From Gordonia bronchialis DSM 43247 (GTDB taxonomy: Bacteria; Actinomycetota; Actinomycetes; Mycobacteriales; Mycobacteriaceae): DNA of 64,000 nt. Below the pieces are notes generated by a model, which worked only from the letters and a program-made list of their open reading frames with translations, did not search any database and was not told where the DNA came from. Below are positions 44,320 to 52,634 of the stretch, in pieces. Where the stretch lies: NCBI RefSeq assembly GCF_000024785.1, contig NC_013441.1, positions 5,022,001 through 5,086,000 of the forward strand, in the 5' to 3' direction. The translations under genes and the position numbers were made by a program. Numbering within the stretch: the first letter of the stretch is position 1; every line of letters begins with the position of its first letter.

Positions 44320-46569
44320 CTAGCCCCGCGCCATATCCACGAACCGCGACAAATGCAGTTGATGCGCAACGGTAATCGTGGCCGTCGGACCATTACGGTG
44401 CTTGCCCAGAATGATGTCCGCTTCACCCGCACGCGGGTCGTCCCGTTCGATGGAGTCCGGCCGGTGGAGCAGGATGACCATATCCGCATCCTGCTCCAGT
44501 GATCCCGACTCGCGAAGGTCCGACACCTGCGGCTTCTTGTCCGTCCGCTGCTCGGGTCCACGGTTGAGCTGACTGATCGCGACCACCGGAACCTCGAGTT
44601 CCTTTGCGAGCAGCTTCAATTGGCGGGAGAACTCGGAGACCTCCTGCTGGCGGGATTCGACCTTCTTACCCGAGGTCATCAGCTGCATGTAGTCGACGAC
44701 GACGAGTTTGAGGTCGTTGCGCTGCTTGAGGCGTCGGGCCTTGGCGCGGATCTCCATCATGGTCAGGTTGGGTGAGTCGTCGATGAACAGCGGCGCCTCG
44801 GAGATCTCGCCCATGCGCCGGGCCAGGCGGGTCCAGTCGTCGTCGCTCATGCTGCCGCCGCGCATGTCGCCGAGTTTGATCTTGGCTTCGGCCGAGAGCA
44901 GTCGCATGACGATCTCGGTCTTGCTCATCTCCAGGGAAAACATGGCGGCGGTCATGTGATGGCTGATGGAGCACGACCGCAGGAAGTCCATGGCCAGCGT
45001 CGAATTGTGGGTGGGCACCATGGCCTCGCCCGCCAGGTATAGGGCGTCGGGGTTGTCGACCTGCACGCAGCGCACCGGCACCGAATCGACCGGCCGCACC
45101 ACGACCACCCGGCGGATACCTGCGGCGCGTCGAAGTTCCTTGTGCCGCAATGCTTTGTGGTGAACAGTGAAGACGTCATCATCGGCGTCGACGCGCAGCC
45201 AGCCGGTGACCGAGCGCTTGTAGTTGTAGCCGAGACCGGCGACCAGATCGGCCACCACCGCGGTCATGTGCCGGGTCGCGGCGGGCACGGTGATCCAGCC
45301 GTCGTCGTCGACGGTGGCCCGCGCATCGAGCAGACCCGCCAGCAACGCCCGGCGCTGAGCGATCGAACCGCGCAGATACTCGTACGGGATGCGCCCGCCG
45401 AGATCGGCCATCAACGTCATCACGTCGACGGGACCCTCGGCGTCGATGCGCATCGCGATCTCTGGGTCGTTGAAGGCCATGCCGGCCAGCGCGGCCACCG
45501 TGTAGGGGCCGTAGGCAAAACGCTTGCGCGGCAACTCCAATGGCTTGGTGTTGCGGACCACCGCACAGCCCACGTGCGACCGCAGGACCTCGGTGGTGAC
45601 CACCTGTGACTCGTTGTCGACGTCGACGATCCACTGATGCTGCTCGTCGGCGACGAGGACCGTGCCGTCGTTGAACTCGACCTCGTAGCAGGGCCGGTCG
45701 GTCATCACGTCGGTCGCGGCGACGACCCGCGTCGGGCAGCCCTGCGCATCGATCAACTGATCGCCGACGGCGACCCGGCCCATGGTGGTCCAGCCGGTGG
45801 GGGTGGGCAGCGGGGTGTCGAGCGCGAGCGCCTTACCCACACCCGGGCGGGCGGCGACGATGATCATCTGACCGGGGTGTAGACCATTGGTCACCGCGTC
45901 CAGATCGGCGAAACCCGTTGGTACGCCGAGAGATATACCGCCGCGCGACGCGATGGAGTCGATCTCGTCCATCGTCGGCTGCAGGAGTTCCTCGAGCGGG
46001 ACGTAGTCTTCGGCGGTGCGTCGCTCGGTGACCTCGTACACCTCGGCCTGGGCGCGGTCGACCACCTCGGCCACGTCCTGACCGTCGGCCCCGGCGTAAC
46101 CGAACTGCACGATGCGCGTTCCGGCCTCCACGAGACGACGCAGGATGGCCTTCTCCGCGACGATCTCCGCGTAGTAGCCGGCGTTGGCCGCAGTCGGCAC
46201 CGTGGAGATCAGGGTGTGCAGGTAAGGCGCGCCGCCCACCCGGCGCAGTTCTCCCGCGCGTTCGAGCTCGGCGGCCACCGTCACCGCGTCGGCGGGCTCA
46301 CCCTTGCCGTACAGCTCGAGGACCGCCTCATAGACCGCCTGATGCGCAGGACGGTAGAAGTCCGCGGTGCGGAGCTTCTCCACGACGTCGGCGATGGCGT
46401 CCTTGGACAGCATCATCCCGCCGAGGACGGATTGTTCGGCAGCGAGGTCTTGTGGCGGTTGCCGACCGAACTCTTCGGGTGGCGGCTCGTCGTCCTGACG
46501 GCGCCCATTACCCCCGTTGAAGCCCCGACCTCTGGCCGCGTCATGCCCTCGGTCATCCACAACAGCCAC
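44320..46569 (-). CDS. dnaB: Replicative DNA helicase DnaB containing an intein
   Basis: 749 residues, of which ~473 are helicase after intein removal, the usual DnaB length. The N-terminal domain starts near FGRQPPQDLAAEQSVLGGMM. The RecA-type core has Walker A split by the intein (AARPGVGK / STLAMDF), Walker B in LKLVVVDYMQLM, and motif H4 near ISQLNRGPEQRTDKKPQVSD. The helicase unwinds DNA at the fork. GTG at 46569 is chosen because it gives the conserved start VAVVDDRGHD and removes an unlikely leader. The gene belongs to the conserved dnaB-rplI-rpsR-ssb-rpsF neighbourhood. Confidence 0.93.
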   Translation of the reverse strand: MAVVDDRGHDAARGRGFNGGNGRRQDDEPPPEEFGRQPPQDLAAEQSVLGGMMLSKDAIADVVEKLRTADFYRPAHQAVYEAVLELYGKGEPADAVTVAAELERAGELRRVGGAPYLHTLISTVPTAANAGYYAEIVAEKAILRRLVEAGTRIVQFGYAGADGQDVAEVVDRAQAEVYEVTERRTAEDYVPLEELLQPTMDEIDSIASRGGISLGVPTGFADLDAVTNGLHPGQMIIVAARPGVGKALALDTPLPTPTGWTTMGRVAVGDQLIDAQGCPTRVVAATDVMTDRPCYEVEFNDGTVLVADEQHQWIVDVDNESQVVTTEVLRSHVGCAVVRNTKPLELPRKRFAYGPYTVAALAGMAFNDPEIAMRIDAEGPVDVMTLMADLGGRIPYEYLRGSIAQRRALLAGLLDARATVDDDGWITVPAATRHMTAVVADLVAGLGYNYKRSVTGWLRVDADDDVFTVHHKALRHKELRRAAGIRRVVVVRPVDSVPVRCVQVDNPDALYLAGEAMVPTHNSTLAMDFLRSCSISHHMTAAMFSLEMSKTEIVMRLLSAEAKIKLGDMRGGSMSDDDWTRLARRMGEISEAPLFIDDSPNLTMMEIRAKARRLKQRNDLKLVVVDYMQLMTSGKKVESRQQEVSEFSRQLKLLAKELEVPVVAISQLNRGPEQRTDKKPQVSDLRESGSLEQDADMVILLHRPDSIERDDPRAGEADIILGKHRNGPTATITVAHQLHLSRFVDMARG
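45004..45831 (-). other. Class 3-type intein in the DnaB Walker A motif
   Basis: A 276-residue insert between Gly-Lys and Ser-Thr of the P-loop. It begins with Ala, not Cys or Ser (ALALDTPLPTPTGW), has Trp in DEQHQWIVDV and Cys in VRCVQVDNPD, and ends with MVPTHN before the +1 Ser. Ala at position 1 with this Trp-Cys-Thr set is the signature of class 3 inteins as described for mycobacterial and mycobacteriophage DnaB inteins. One LAGLIDADG-like motif is degenerate (LLAGLLDARATVDDDG), so the homing nuclease may be inactive. Confidence 0.88.
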
Positions 46570-47078
46570 GTGTGTCAAACCTCTCGGAACGCTTTGGTGT
46601 TGGTATGCCCCTGTGATACCCCGGCCCACCGACAGTGCCTGTCGGAGGAGAGACGGGTCGTCGTTTCGAGGCGCTGAGGGAGGACACTAAGACCTCCTTG
46701 CCTGCTACTCAAACCCGGCTGTTGATAGTTCTGGGGAGCATCTGTGGACGAAGTGTGAGGCGCGCAGGAGTCGTTGTGCACCGGCTGTGGACAACATGAG
46801 GAATTGTTCTGTGAGCAAACGGGTTCGTGCAGGTCAGAGCGGTGAGCAATTTCCACAATCAACGATTTTCCTTCGCGCGGCGTGTCTTGCGAATGGCAAT
46901 GTCGGGCGTGTTGCGGACCGAAATCAACCCCTGGTGCCAACTTTCGGATGAACATCAGATGTGATGTACGTAACACCAGGTCACAGCAGGTTCACTCGAA
47001 GCCGGTCAAGTGGGGCGGTCGTCCCAGATGTGGAAGTTCCGGCCGCACGCGATCGACGGCTGTGATGCAATAGCGGGC
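46570..47078. promoter_or_regulatory. Divergent intergenic region upstream of dnaB with DnaA-box-like words
   Basis: 509 bases between dnaB and the divergent secreted protein gene. TGTGGACAA at 46786-46794 is the complement of TTGTCCACA, the actinobacterial DnaA-box consensus. TGTGGACGA at 46743-46751 is a near match. They could tie dnaB expression to DnaA, but two boxes can occur by chance. No other gene is seen. Confidence 0.4.
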
Positions 47079-47753
47079 GTGTCACCGAGACGTCTCCGCA
47101 CCGGTTTCCTGCGCCGCCTGACGGGTCTGTCGGCTGCCGTCGCGATCGTGGCCGCCTGCGCCGCCGTACTGGCCCCGGCGTCGAGCGCAGCGCCCCGCGG
47201 ACCGGCCATGCCGGTCGAGTTCGACCTCGCCCGCTATCAGCCCGTCAGCCCGACACCGTTCCGGTCACTCGCCTACGCCGACAACGGCAAGTCGTTCTTT
47301 GTCGCCGGACCGTGGATGTGCCAGATCGGCGGGCAGTACCGCTACGTCGGTTGCAAGGGCCGGCCGGCCACCGCGCCGCCGACGGCCCGCGGTGCGATCA
47401 TCGTCGGCGACATCCAGGGCCCGTGGTGGGTGGTCCCGGGTGGGCCGCTCGACGTGAACTATCGCTTCGGTTCCAAGGCCGGTTTCCGGCCGCCCGTGCT
47501 GGGCGTGGGTATGCGCGTGACCATCGAGGGCGTCACCTGCACCGCACCGCGACCGTCGGTGGTCGCCTGCCGCACTGCAGAACGCGCGATGATCCTGACA
47601 CCGTCGTGGCACAAGTTCTTCTGGCCGTCGTGGGACACCATCAAACCCGGCAACAATGCCGTCGCACATGACCGCAATCCTGCGCCGCGGTATCTGCCGC
47701 CGCGACTGCAATACTGGAATCAATTGCCTGCCAATCCGCCGGCACCCAAGTAG
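47079..47753 (+). CDS. Secreted protein of unknown function (Rv0057 position)
   Basis: A 224-residue protein with a typical signal peptide from GTG: basic VSPRRLRTGFLRRLTG, hydrophobic AAVAIVAACAAVLAPA and a likely cleavage after SSA. The mature part has four Cys (WMCQIGGQYRYVGCKG, GVTCTAPRPSVVACRT) that could form two disulfides. An upstream ATG at 47010 is open but would bury the signal peptide. It lies between dnaB and rplI like M. tuberculosis Rv0057; orthology is not tested. Confidence 0.7.
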   Translation: MSPRRLRTGFLRRLTGLSAAVAIVAACAAVLAPASSAAPRGPAMPVEFDLARYQPVSPTPFRSLAYADNGKSFFVAGPWMCQIGGQYRYVGCKGRPATAPPTARGAIIVGDIQGPWWVVPGGPLDVNYRFGSKAGFRPPVLGVGMRVTIEGVTCTAPRPSVVACRTAERAMILTPSWHKFFWPSWDTIKPGNNAVAHDRNPAPRYLPPRLQYWNQLPANPPAPK

Positions 47754-47867
47754 CTCGCTCTGTTGCTCCGGGGGTAGCTGCGGTTCGGTGTGTTCGGGCA
47801 GTGGTAATGCGAACATCGTTGTCTCGCTTGTGGTTTCGACACGCCTTCCGCTAGCGGTTCGAGTCGA

Positions 47868-47960
47868 GCTCAACCAGCAAAGGGGTCGCGGCTCAAGCCG
47901 GCTCAACCACGGCTCAACCAGCAAAGGGGTCGCGGCTCGAGTCGGCTCAACCAGCAACGG
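47868..47960. repeat. Imperfect tandem repeats with GGCTCAACCAGCAA words
   Basis: The word GCTCAACCAGCAA recurs at 47868, 47912 and about 47945. The first two are followed by AGGGGTCGCGGCTC and the last is slightly changed. It lies in the gene-free space between the secreted protein and the rplI terminator. Function is unknown; it is likely slippage-prone filler. Confidence 0.6.
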
Positions 47961-47998
47961 GGCAGCGGCTGAACCAGCCGAGGTGTGGGATGCGAAAA

Positions 47999-48030
47999 GG
48001 GACCGGGTGGAATGGATTCCACCCGGTCCC
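47999..48030. terminator. Strong bidirectional hairpin after rplI
   Basis: A perfect 15-base stem, GGGACCGGGTGGAAT and its complement, with a two-base centre. It lies 20 bases beyond the rplI stop, so it is the likely end of the rpsF-ssb-rpsR-rplI transcript. There is no long T run, as is common in Actinobacteria. Confidence 0.8.
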
Positions 48031-48050
48031 TTGGGCTTTCGCGTTGGTCG

Positions 48051-48503
48051 TCAGCCTGCGACGACGGCGAGCTGCACGGTCGCCGACACCTGCGGGTGCA
48101 GGTTGACGATGACCGGGTAGCTGCCGGTGGCCTTGATGTGGCCCTGCGGAAGCTCGACGTTGCGCTTGTCGACGGTCGGGCCGCCGGCGGTCTTGATGGC
48201 GCCCGCGACGTCGGCCGCGGTCACCGACCCGAACAGCTTGCCCGAGTCGTGGGTCTTGACACCCAGCGAGACCTCGGCGAGGCCCTCGAGGGCCTGCTTG
48301 AGCTCGTTGGCGTGCTCGAGTCCACGGACCTCGCGGGCAGCCTGCACGCGACGGATGTCGTCGACCTGCTTCTGCGCGCCACGGGTGGCCTTGATGGCCA
48401 GGCCGCGGGGCAGGAGGTAGTTGCGGCCGTAGCCGTCCTTGACCTCGACGGTGTCGCCGGCTTCGCCGAGGTTCTCCACGGCAGCGGTGAGGATGAGTTT
48501 CAT
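48051..48503 (-). CDS. rplI: Ribosomal protein bL9
   Basis: 150 residues, the normal length: [20 protein letters not shown] at the start, the glycine-rich [14 protein letters not shown], and a C-terminal domain ending [10 protein letters not shown]. It binds 23S rRNA on the large subunit. Start MKLIL chosen, with GGGAG upstream. Last gene of the rpsF operon, followed by a strong hairpin. Confidence 0.97.
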   Translation of the reverse strand: MKLILTAAVENLGEAGDTVEVKDGYGRNYLLPRGLAIKATRGAQKQVDDIRRVQAAREVRGLEHANELKQALEGLAEVSLGVKTHDSGKLFGSVTAADVAGAIKTAGGPTVDKRNVELPQGHIKATGSYPVIVNLHPQVSATVQLAVVAG

Positions 48504-48522
48504 GTCTGTACTCCCTTTCCGC

Positions 48523-48780
48523 TTATCGGCTGGTCGAGGTGAAGGGCAGCAGGGCCACCTCACGCGAGTTCTTCACGGCCACCGCGACATCGCGCTGGTG
48601 CTGAACGCAGTTGCCCGTGACGCGACGCGAACGGATCTTGCCGCGGTCGGACAGGAAGCGCCGCAGCAGTGCGGTGTCCTTGTAATCGATGACAGCCTTC
48701 TTGTCCTTGCAGAAGCTGCACGCCTTGGTCTTGGTGACCTTCTCGACGCGGGGCTTCCGGCTGGCTTTTGCCTTTGCCAT
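48523..48780 (-). CDS. rpsR: Ribosomal protein bS18, zinc-binding type
   Basis: 85 residues with [20 protein letters not shown] and [16 protein letters not shown]. The Cys-x-x-Cys and a third Cys indicate the zinc-binding (C+) form, used when zinc is sufficient. It partners bS6 on the small subunit platform. It lies between ssb and rplI with short gaps. Confidence 0.96.
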   Translation of the reverse strand: MAKAKASRKPRVEKVTKTKACSFCKDKKAVIDYKDTALLRRFLSDRGKIRSRRVTGNCVQHQRDVAVAVKNSREVALLPFTSTSR

Positions 48781-48807
48781 GTGTGTGTTGCTCCAGTCAG
48801 TACAAAT

Positions 48808-49329
48808 CTAGAAAGGTGGTTCGTCGTCCCCGCCACTGAACGATCCGCTGTTGCTGGCAGGCGCGCTGCCCCAGGGATCCTCGGCGACCTGCTGGTTCGA
48901 TCCGCCGCCGCCGCGGCTTGCGCCGCCGCCCGACGATCCGAACCCACCGCCGCCGCCACCGCTGCGCGAGGTCTTGTTGACCTTCGCGGTGGCATACCGC
49001 AGCGAGGGACCGATCTCGTCGACCTCGAGTTCCACGACCGTGCGTCGTTCGCCTTCTTTGGTTTCGTAGGACCGCTGCTTGAGCCGTCCCTGCACGATGA
49101 CCCGGGCGCCCTTGGTCAGGCTTTCCGTCACGTTCTCGGCCGCGTCACGCCAGATGTTGCAGCGGAGGAACAGCGCTTCGCCGTCCTTCCACTCGTTGGT
49201 CTGACGATCGAAGGTGCGCGGAGTGGACGCCACCGTGAAGTTGGCCACCGCGGCACCGGACGGCGTGAAGCGCAGTTCCGGATCGGCGGTCAGGTTTCCT
49301 ACGACGGTGATGACGGTGTCGCCTGCCAT
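48808..49329 (-). CDS. ssb: Single-stranded DNA-binding protein
   Basis: 173 residues. The OB-fold starts [20 protein letters not shown], with [20 protein letters not shown] and [21 protein letters not shown] Gly-rich linker follows, then the acidic tip GGDDEPPF that recruits partner proteins. It coats single-stranded DNA in replication and repair, and is encoded between rpsF and rpsR as in most Actinobacteria. Confidence 0.97.
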   Translation of the reverse strand: MAGDTVITVVGNLTADPELRFTPSGAAVANFTVASTPRTFDRQTNEWKDGEALFLRCNIWRDAAENVTESLTKGARVIVQGRLKQRSYETKEGERRTVVELEVDEIGPSLRYATAKVNKTSRSGGGGGGFGSSGGGASRGGGGSNQQVAEDPWGSAPASNSGSFSGGDDEPPF

Positions 49330-49441
49330 GATTTCCCCTCGGGTCGTGTGGTGGGCACTCGCTGATCGACGTGCACCGGGATCGTGGGTCCAACCCTAGG
49401 TCCCGGTACCGACGTGTTCAGACGATCAAGGAATCTGTGGA

Positions 49442-49723
49442 TTACTTCCGCAGGACCTTGGTGCGCAGAACCGACTCGTTCAGCTTGAGCTGACGGTCCA
49501 GCTCGGTCACGGTTTTGGGCTCCGCGTTCAGGTCGATGACCGCGTAGATGCCCTCGCTGTGCTTGGCGATCTCGTAGGCAAGACGGCGCTTGCCCCAGAT
49601 ATCGACGCCATCCACCTTGCCGCCGTCATTGCGGACAACATTGAGGAAGGTATCGAGAGAGGGTGCGACGGTGCGCTCGTCCAGATTCGGATCGAGAATG
49701 ACCATCAATTCGTAGTGACGCAT
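49442..49723 (-). CDS. rpsF: Ribosomal protein bS6
   Basis: 93 residues: [40 protein letters not shown] and [14 protein letters not shown]. It binds bS18 in the small subunit. First gene of the operon. AGGAGGTGATG lies upstream of the ATG. A leader bound by the S6:S18 pair regulates this operon in many bacteria; I cannot confirm the leader structure by eye. Confidence 0.97.
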   Translation of the reverse strand: MRHYELMVILDPNLDERTVAPSLDTFLNVVRNDGGKVDGVDIWGKRRLAYEIAKHSEGIYAVIDLNAEPKTVTELDRQLKLNESVLRTKVLRK

Positions 49724-49985
49724 AAGACCACATCACCTCCTATGGGCTAGTCGGCCACGGACGGTCCGTGGCAGGAGGGTCGCCTGCGTCGGCAACCGCT
49801 CCAAGATACACGACCAGGGCGTTTGGAGAGAAATCCGTGGTCGCGGGGGCGGGTGCCGATAGCCGGAAGGTGTATGTCGTGGGGTCGTCACCCGCACCAT
49901 CCACACGCCACCCGCCCCAGGTACAGATCTCGGCAGGCGCCAGGCTCCCCCGGAACCGCAGCCGGTGACCGCCTACGCTGACACC

Positions 49986-51431
49986 ATGCGTGCCTCGCGA
50001 CCCGGTCTGCGCTCGAGGTTGCGCTGGCATTCGGGGCGCGGTGAGACCGCCGTCATCATTCTGGTCGCGTTGATCCTCACCGTGCTGGCGATGCTATGGA
50101 GCTATCACATCAAGATCCGCTGCGGTGGGGAGCCGTTCAACCCGCTCGGTCGCAGCGCCCACTTCCCCGGCGGCGACCAGAGCCGACTGCTGCCCTGCTA
50201 CTCCGACGTCTACCAACTCTGGCTCGACCGCGACGTGGACAAACACGTCTTCCCCTACATCCACGGCGGTATCCATCCGGATGGGACGCTCTACGGCGGG
50301 GTCGTCGAGTACCCGGTGCTGTCCGGGATGCTGATCTATCTCGGGGCGATCGGCGCACACAACGACACCGAGTTCTTCACCCACACCGTGTGGCTTCTCG
50401 CACCGTTCGCGTTGCTGATCACCATCATACTGGCGCTGATGGCCCGCTGGCGGGTGCTGCTGTGGGTGGCCACTCCTCCAATTGTGTTGTACGCCTTCCA
50501 TAATTGGGAGCTCCCGGTGGTCGCGACGACGGTCGGGGCGATCGCGGTGATGGCGTGGGGTGCCACCACGAGCCCCCGCACCGGACAGCGGCGACTCTCG
50601 TTGCGGACAGCAGCCGCCTGCGCATCGGCGCTGCTGGCAATCGGGTTCTGCCTCAAGCTCTATCCGGGGCTCTTCGTGCTGCCACTCGCGTTGTATGTGC
50701 TGTACCGGGGCGCCGACGGTGTGCGCGGCAGACAACCCGACTGGGCCGGCGCCGGGCTGGTGGTGGGCGCCGCCGCGGTCACCACCCTGATCATTCAGCT
50801 CCCGTTCGTGCTGCTGGGCTTCGACGGATGGCTGGCGGCCTGGCAGTTCCAGAGTGACCGCAGCGCAGACGCCACTGCAAATTCCATCTGGTACTGGGGT
50901 TTTCGCTTTCTCACCGGCGGATCGGTGACCGACACCTACAACGCCATCGTCGGCGTGGCCTCGCCACTGCTCATCCTGTGCTCGTTCGCCGTGGCGATCG
51001 CGCTGGGCCGTCGCCGGATGGCGCAGATCGGCACCTTCCCGTGGATCGGTGTCGCCGCGTCGATGCTGGCCGGATTCATGGTGTTCCACAAGGTACATTC
51101 GCCGCAGTACACGCTGTGGCTGATGCCGTTCTTCGTGTTGCTGAACGTCCGTTGGACGGTCATCGCCGCCTATCTCGCCACCGACCTCATCCTCGACATC
51201 GCCATCTTCCGCTACATCGGGTTCATCAACTCGGGCTGGCCGTCGTGGGTGACCATCGGCGGAGTGGCGGGATCGGTCTGGGTTCACGCGGTCCTGCTCG
51301 TCGTGCTGATCGTCACCTTTGTCCGCACCCCACTGCGAGAGCCGTTGGCCACCATGATGTCCCGGAAGAATCCCGTTGACACCGCGGATACGGTGAAGCC
51401 GACAGCACGACCGGAGGAGAGCGTCCAATGA
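49986..51431 (+). CDS. GT87-family membrane glycosyltransferase (Rv0051-like)
   Basis: About 481 residues with roughly ten membrane segments (VAVIILVALILTVLAMLW-like first helix). Early periplasmic signatures of the polyprenyl-phosphate-mannose-using GT-C enzymes follow: CYSDVYQLWLDRDVDKHVFP and YGGVVEYPVLSGMLIYLG. Later there are LKLYPGLFVLPLALYVLYRG and KVHSPQYTLWLMPFFV. It probably adds mannose or arabinose-type residues to a cell-wall glycolipid. ATG at 49986 chosen over a GTG 21 bases earlier. The stop overlaps the next gene as ATGA. Confidence 0.85.
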   Translation: MRASRPGLRSRLRWHSGRGETAVIILVALILTVLAMLWSYHIKIRCGGEPFNPLGRSAHFPGGDQSRLLPCYSDVYQLWLDRDVDKHVFPYIHGGIHPDGTLYGGVVEYPVLSGMLIYLGAIGAHNDTEFFTHTVWLLAPFALLITIILALMARWRVLLWVATPPIVLYAFHNWELPVVATTVGAIAVMAWGATTSPRTGQRRLSLRTAAACASALLAIGFCLKLYPGLFVLPLALYVLYRGADGVRGRQPDWAGAGLVVGAAAVTTLIIQLPFVLLGFDGWLAAWQFQSDRSADATANSIWYWGFRFLTGGSVTDTYNAIVGVASPLLILCSFAVAIALGRRRMAQIGTFPWIGVAASMLAGFMVFHKVHSPQYTLWLMPFFVLLNVRWTVIAAYLATDLILDIAIFRYIGFINSGWPSWVTIGGVAGSVWVHAVLLVVLIVTFVRTPLREPLATMMSRKNPVDTADTVKPTARPEESVQ

Positions 51432-52018
51432 GTTCCTGGCTGGGTACCGGGCCCCTCGTCGGGGATCGGGTGACGTTGCGCCCGTTGAGCTTCGACGACG
51501 TCGGCGCCCTGGCGGGTGTGGTGGGTGATCCGGATCGTTTCCGGTGGGTGCCGGCCATCCCGACCGACGAGACGAGCGCCCGGACGTTTGTCGAGGCCGC
51601 CCACGCCGATCCGCAGCGGCGCGTCGCGTTCGCGGTGATCGACAACGAGACCGGGGCACTACTCGGTTCGACGAGCTACTACGACATCGACCAGCCGAAT
51701 CTGACCTGTGCCATCGGATACACCTTCTACACCGAAGCCGTGCAGGGCACCGCCGTCAATCCGACGGCGAAGTACCTGTTGATGAAACACGCCTTCGAGG
51801 ACTGTGGCGCGGTCCGTCTGGTGTGGCACACCCACGAGCTCAACGCCCAATCCCGGGCGGCCATAACGAAACTCGGTGCGACCTTCGAGGGTCTGCTGCG
51901 CAAACACCGCCGCTTCGGCGACGGTTGGCGCACCACCGCACAGTTCGCGATGACCGACGACGATTGGCCGGCTGCGAAAGCAACTCTCCTGCAGCGAATT
52001 CAGGCCGACATCAGGTGA
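51428..52018 (+). CDS. GNAT-family N-acetyltransferase
   Basis: 196 residues of the RimJ/RimL type: LVGDRVTLRPLSFDDVGALA, a central YFDID-like GSTSYYDIDQPNLTCAIGYT, an acetyl-CoA region NPTAKYLLMKHAFEDCGAVR, and ARAAITKLGATFEGLLRKHR-like ending. The substrate is unknown. It is coupled to the GT87 gene by ATGA and converges with the following membrane-protein gene, overlapping its end by eight bases. Confidence 0.85.
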   Translation: MSSWLGTGPLVGDRVTLRPLSFDDVGALAGVVGDPDRFRWVPAIPTDETSARTFVEAAHADPQRRVAFAVIDNETGALLGSTSYYDIDQPNLTCAIGYTFYTEAVQGTAVNPTAKYLLMKHAFEDCGAVRLVWHTHELNAQSRAAITKLGATFEGLLRKHRRFGDGWRTTAQFAMTDDDWPAAKATLLQRIQADIR

Positions 52019-52523
52019 AGAGCTCGAGGTTGTCGACACAGAGCCCGGCCGGTGCAGCTCGGACGACCACCTCGACGGTCGGCTGTTGTGATTTCTCCGC
52101 ACCCCCGGCGGCCGTCGTTGCGGCCCGGTACACAACCACGACGGGGACCGTGTCCGATGTCCGTCGACCGTCGTCGGCGACTGCACGGAGGATCGTCGCC
52201 GCAGAGGTGATCTTCGACTGAACGAGAATCTGTCTCAGGCTGGTCACGCTCGACGTGAGTTGATTGCGTGTCGGCGACCCGGGACAGGTTCGCCCGATCG
52301 CCCGATCCAGTCCTGACGTGTCTGTTGGACTATAGGTGCTGAGGTCGGTGACGAATTGTTTTGCAAGGTCGACGGATTCGGCATCTCGCTGCGCCGCCTC
52401 GTCGACGTGGTTGTCATGCGTTGGCTCCGTCGACGCCGTCGAATCCGACGACTTGGCGGCCCACACCGCGCCGCCACCGGCGAGTGCGCCGACGACGAGC
52501 AACGCGATCCCGCCCAGCACCAA
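52011..52523 (-). CDS. Membrane-anchored protein, Mce-associated type, possibly the 3' part of a split gene
   Basis: 170 residues from an internal start. A single membrane helix (GGIALLVVGALAGGGAVWAA) is followed by an extracytoplasmic domain of the type seen in Mce-associated proteins (AQRDAESVDLAKQFVTDLST, TVPVVVVYRAATTAAGGAEK, LCVDNLELFT). Upstream codons are open in the same frame as a Pro/Gly-rich leader back to a TAG at 52635-52637. There is no good start between TAG and the helix except TTG or GTG at the helix itself, so the natural gene may have begun further up. Confidence 0.6.
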   Translation of the reverse strand: MVLGGIALLVVGALAGGGAVWAAKSSDSTASTEPTHDNHVDEAAQRDAESVDLAKQFVTDLSTYSPTDTSGLDRAIGRTCPGSPTRNQLTSSVTSLRQILVQSKITSAATILRAVADDGRRTSDTVPVVVVYRAATTAAGGAEKSQQPTVEVVVRAAPAGLCVDNLELFT

Positions 52524-52634
52524 CCCGACGATGGGTCCTCGACGCGGTCGTCTCCGCTGCGGCGGCGGTCCGCCGGGACCGAAGCCGGGCGGCCCGGGCG
52601 CAGGGTACGGCGGCGGTCCACCGGTGCCAGCCGG

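Noticed and set aside
47868..47960. Possible CRISPR array in the GGCTCAACCAGCAA repeats
   Set aside because: Only two or three imperfect units with irregular spacing, and no cas genes in the window.
50094..51659. Minus-strand frame of 521 residues opposite the first GT87 gene
   Set aside because: Rich in Arg, Gln and His with no domain; the opposite strand has clear membrane segments and GT87 motifs.
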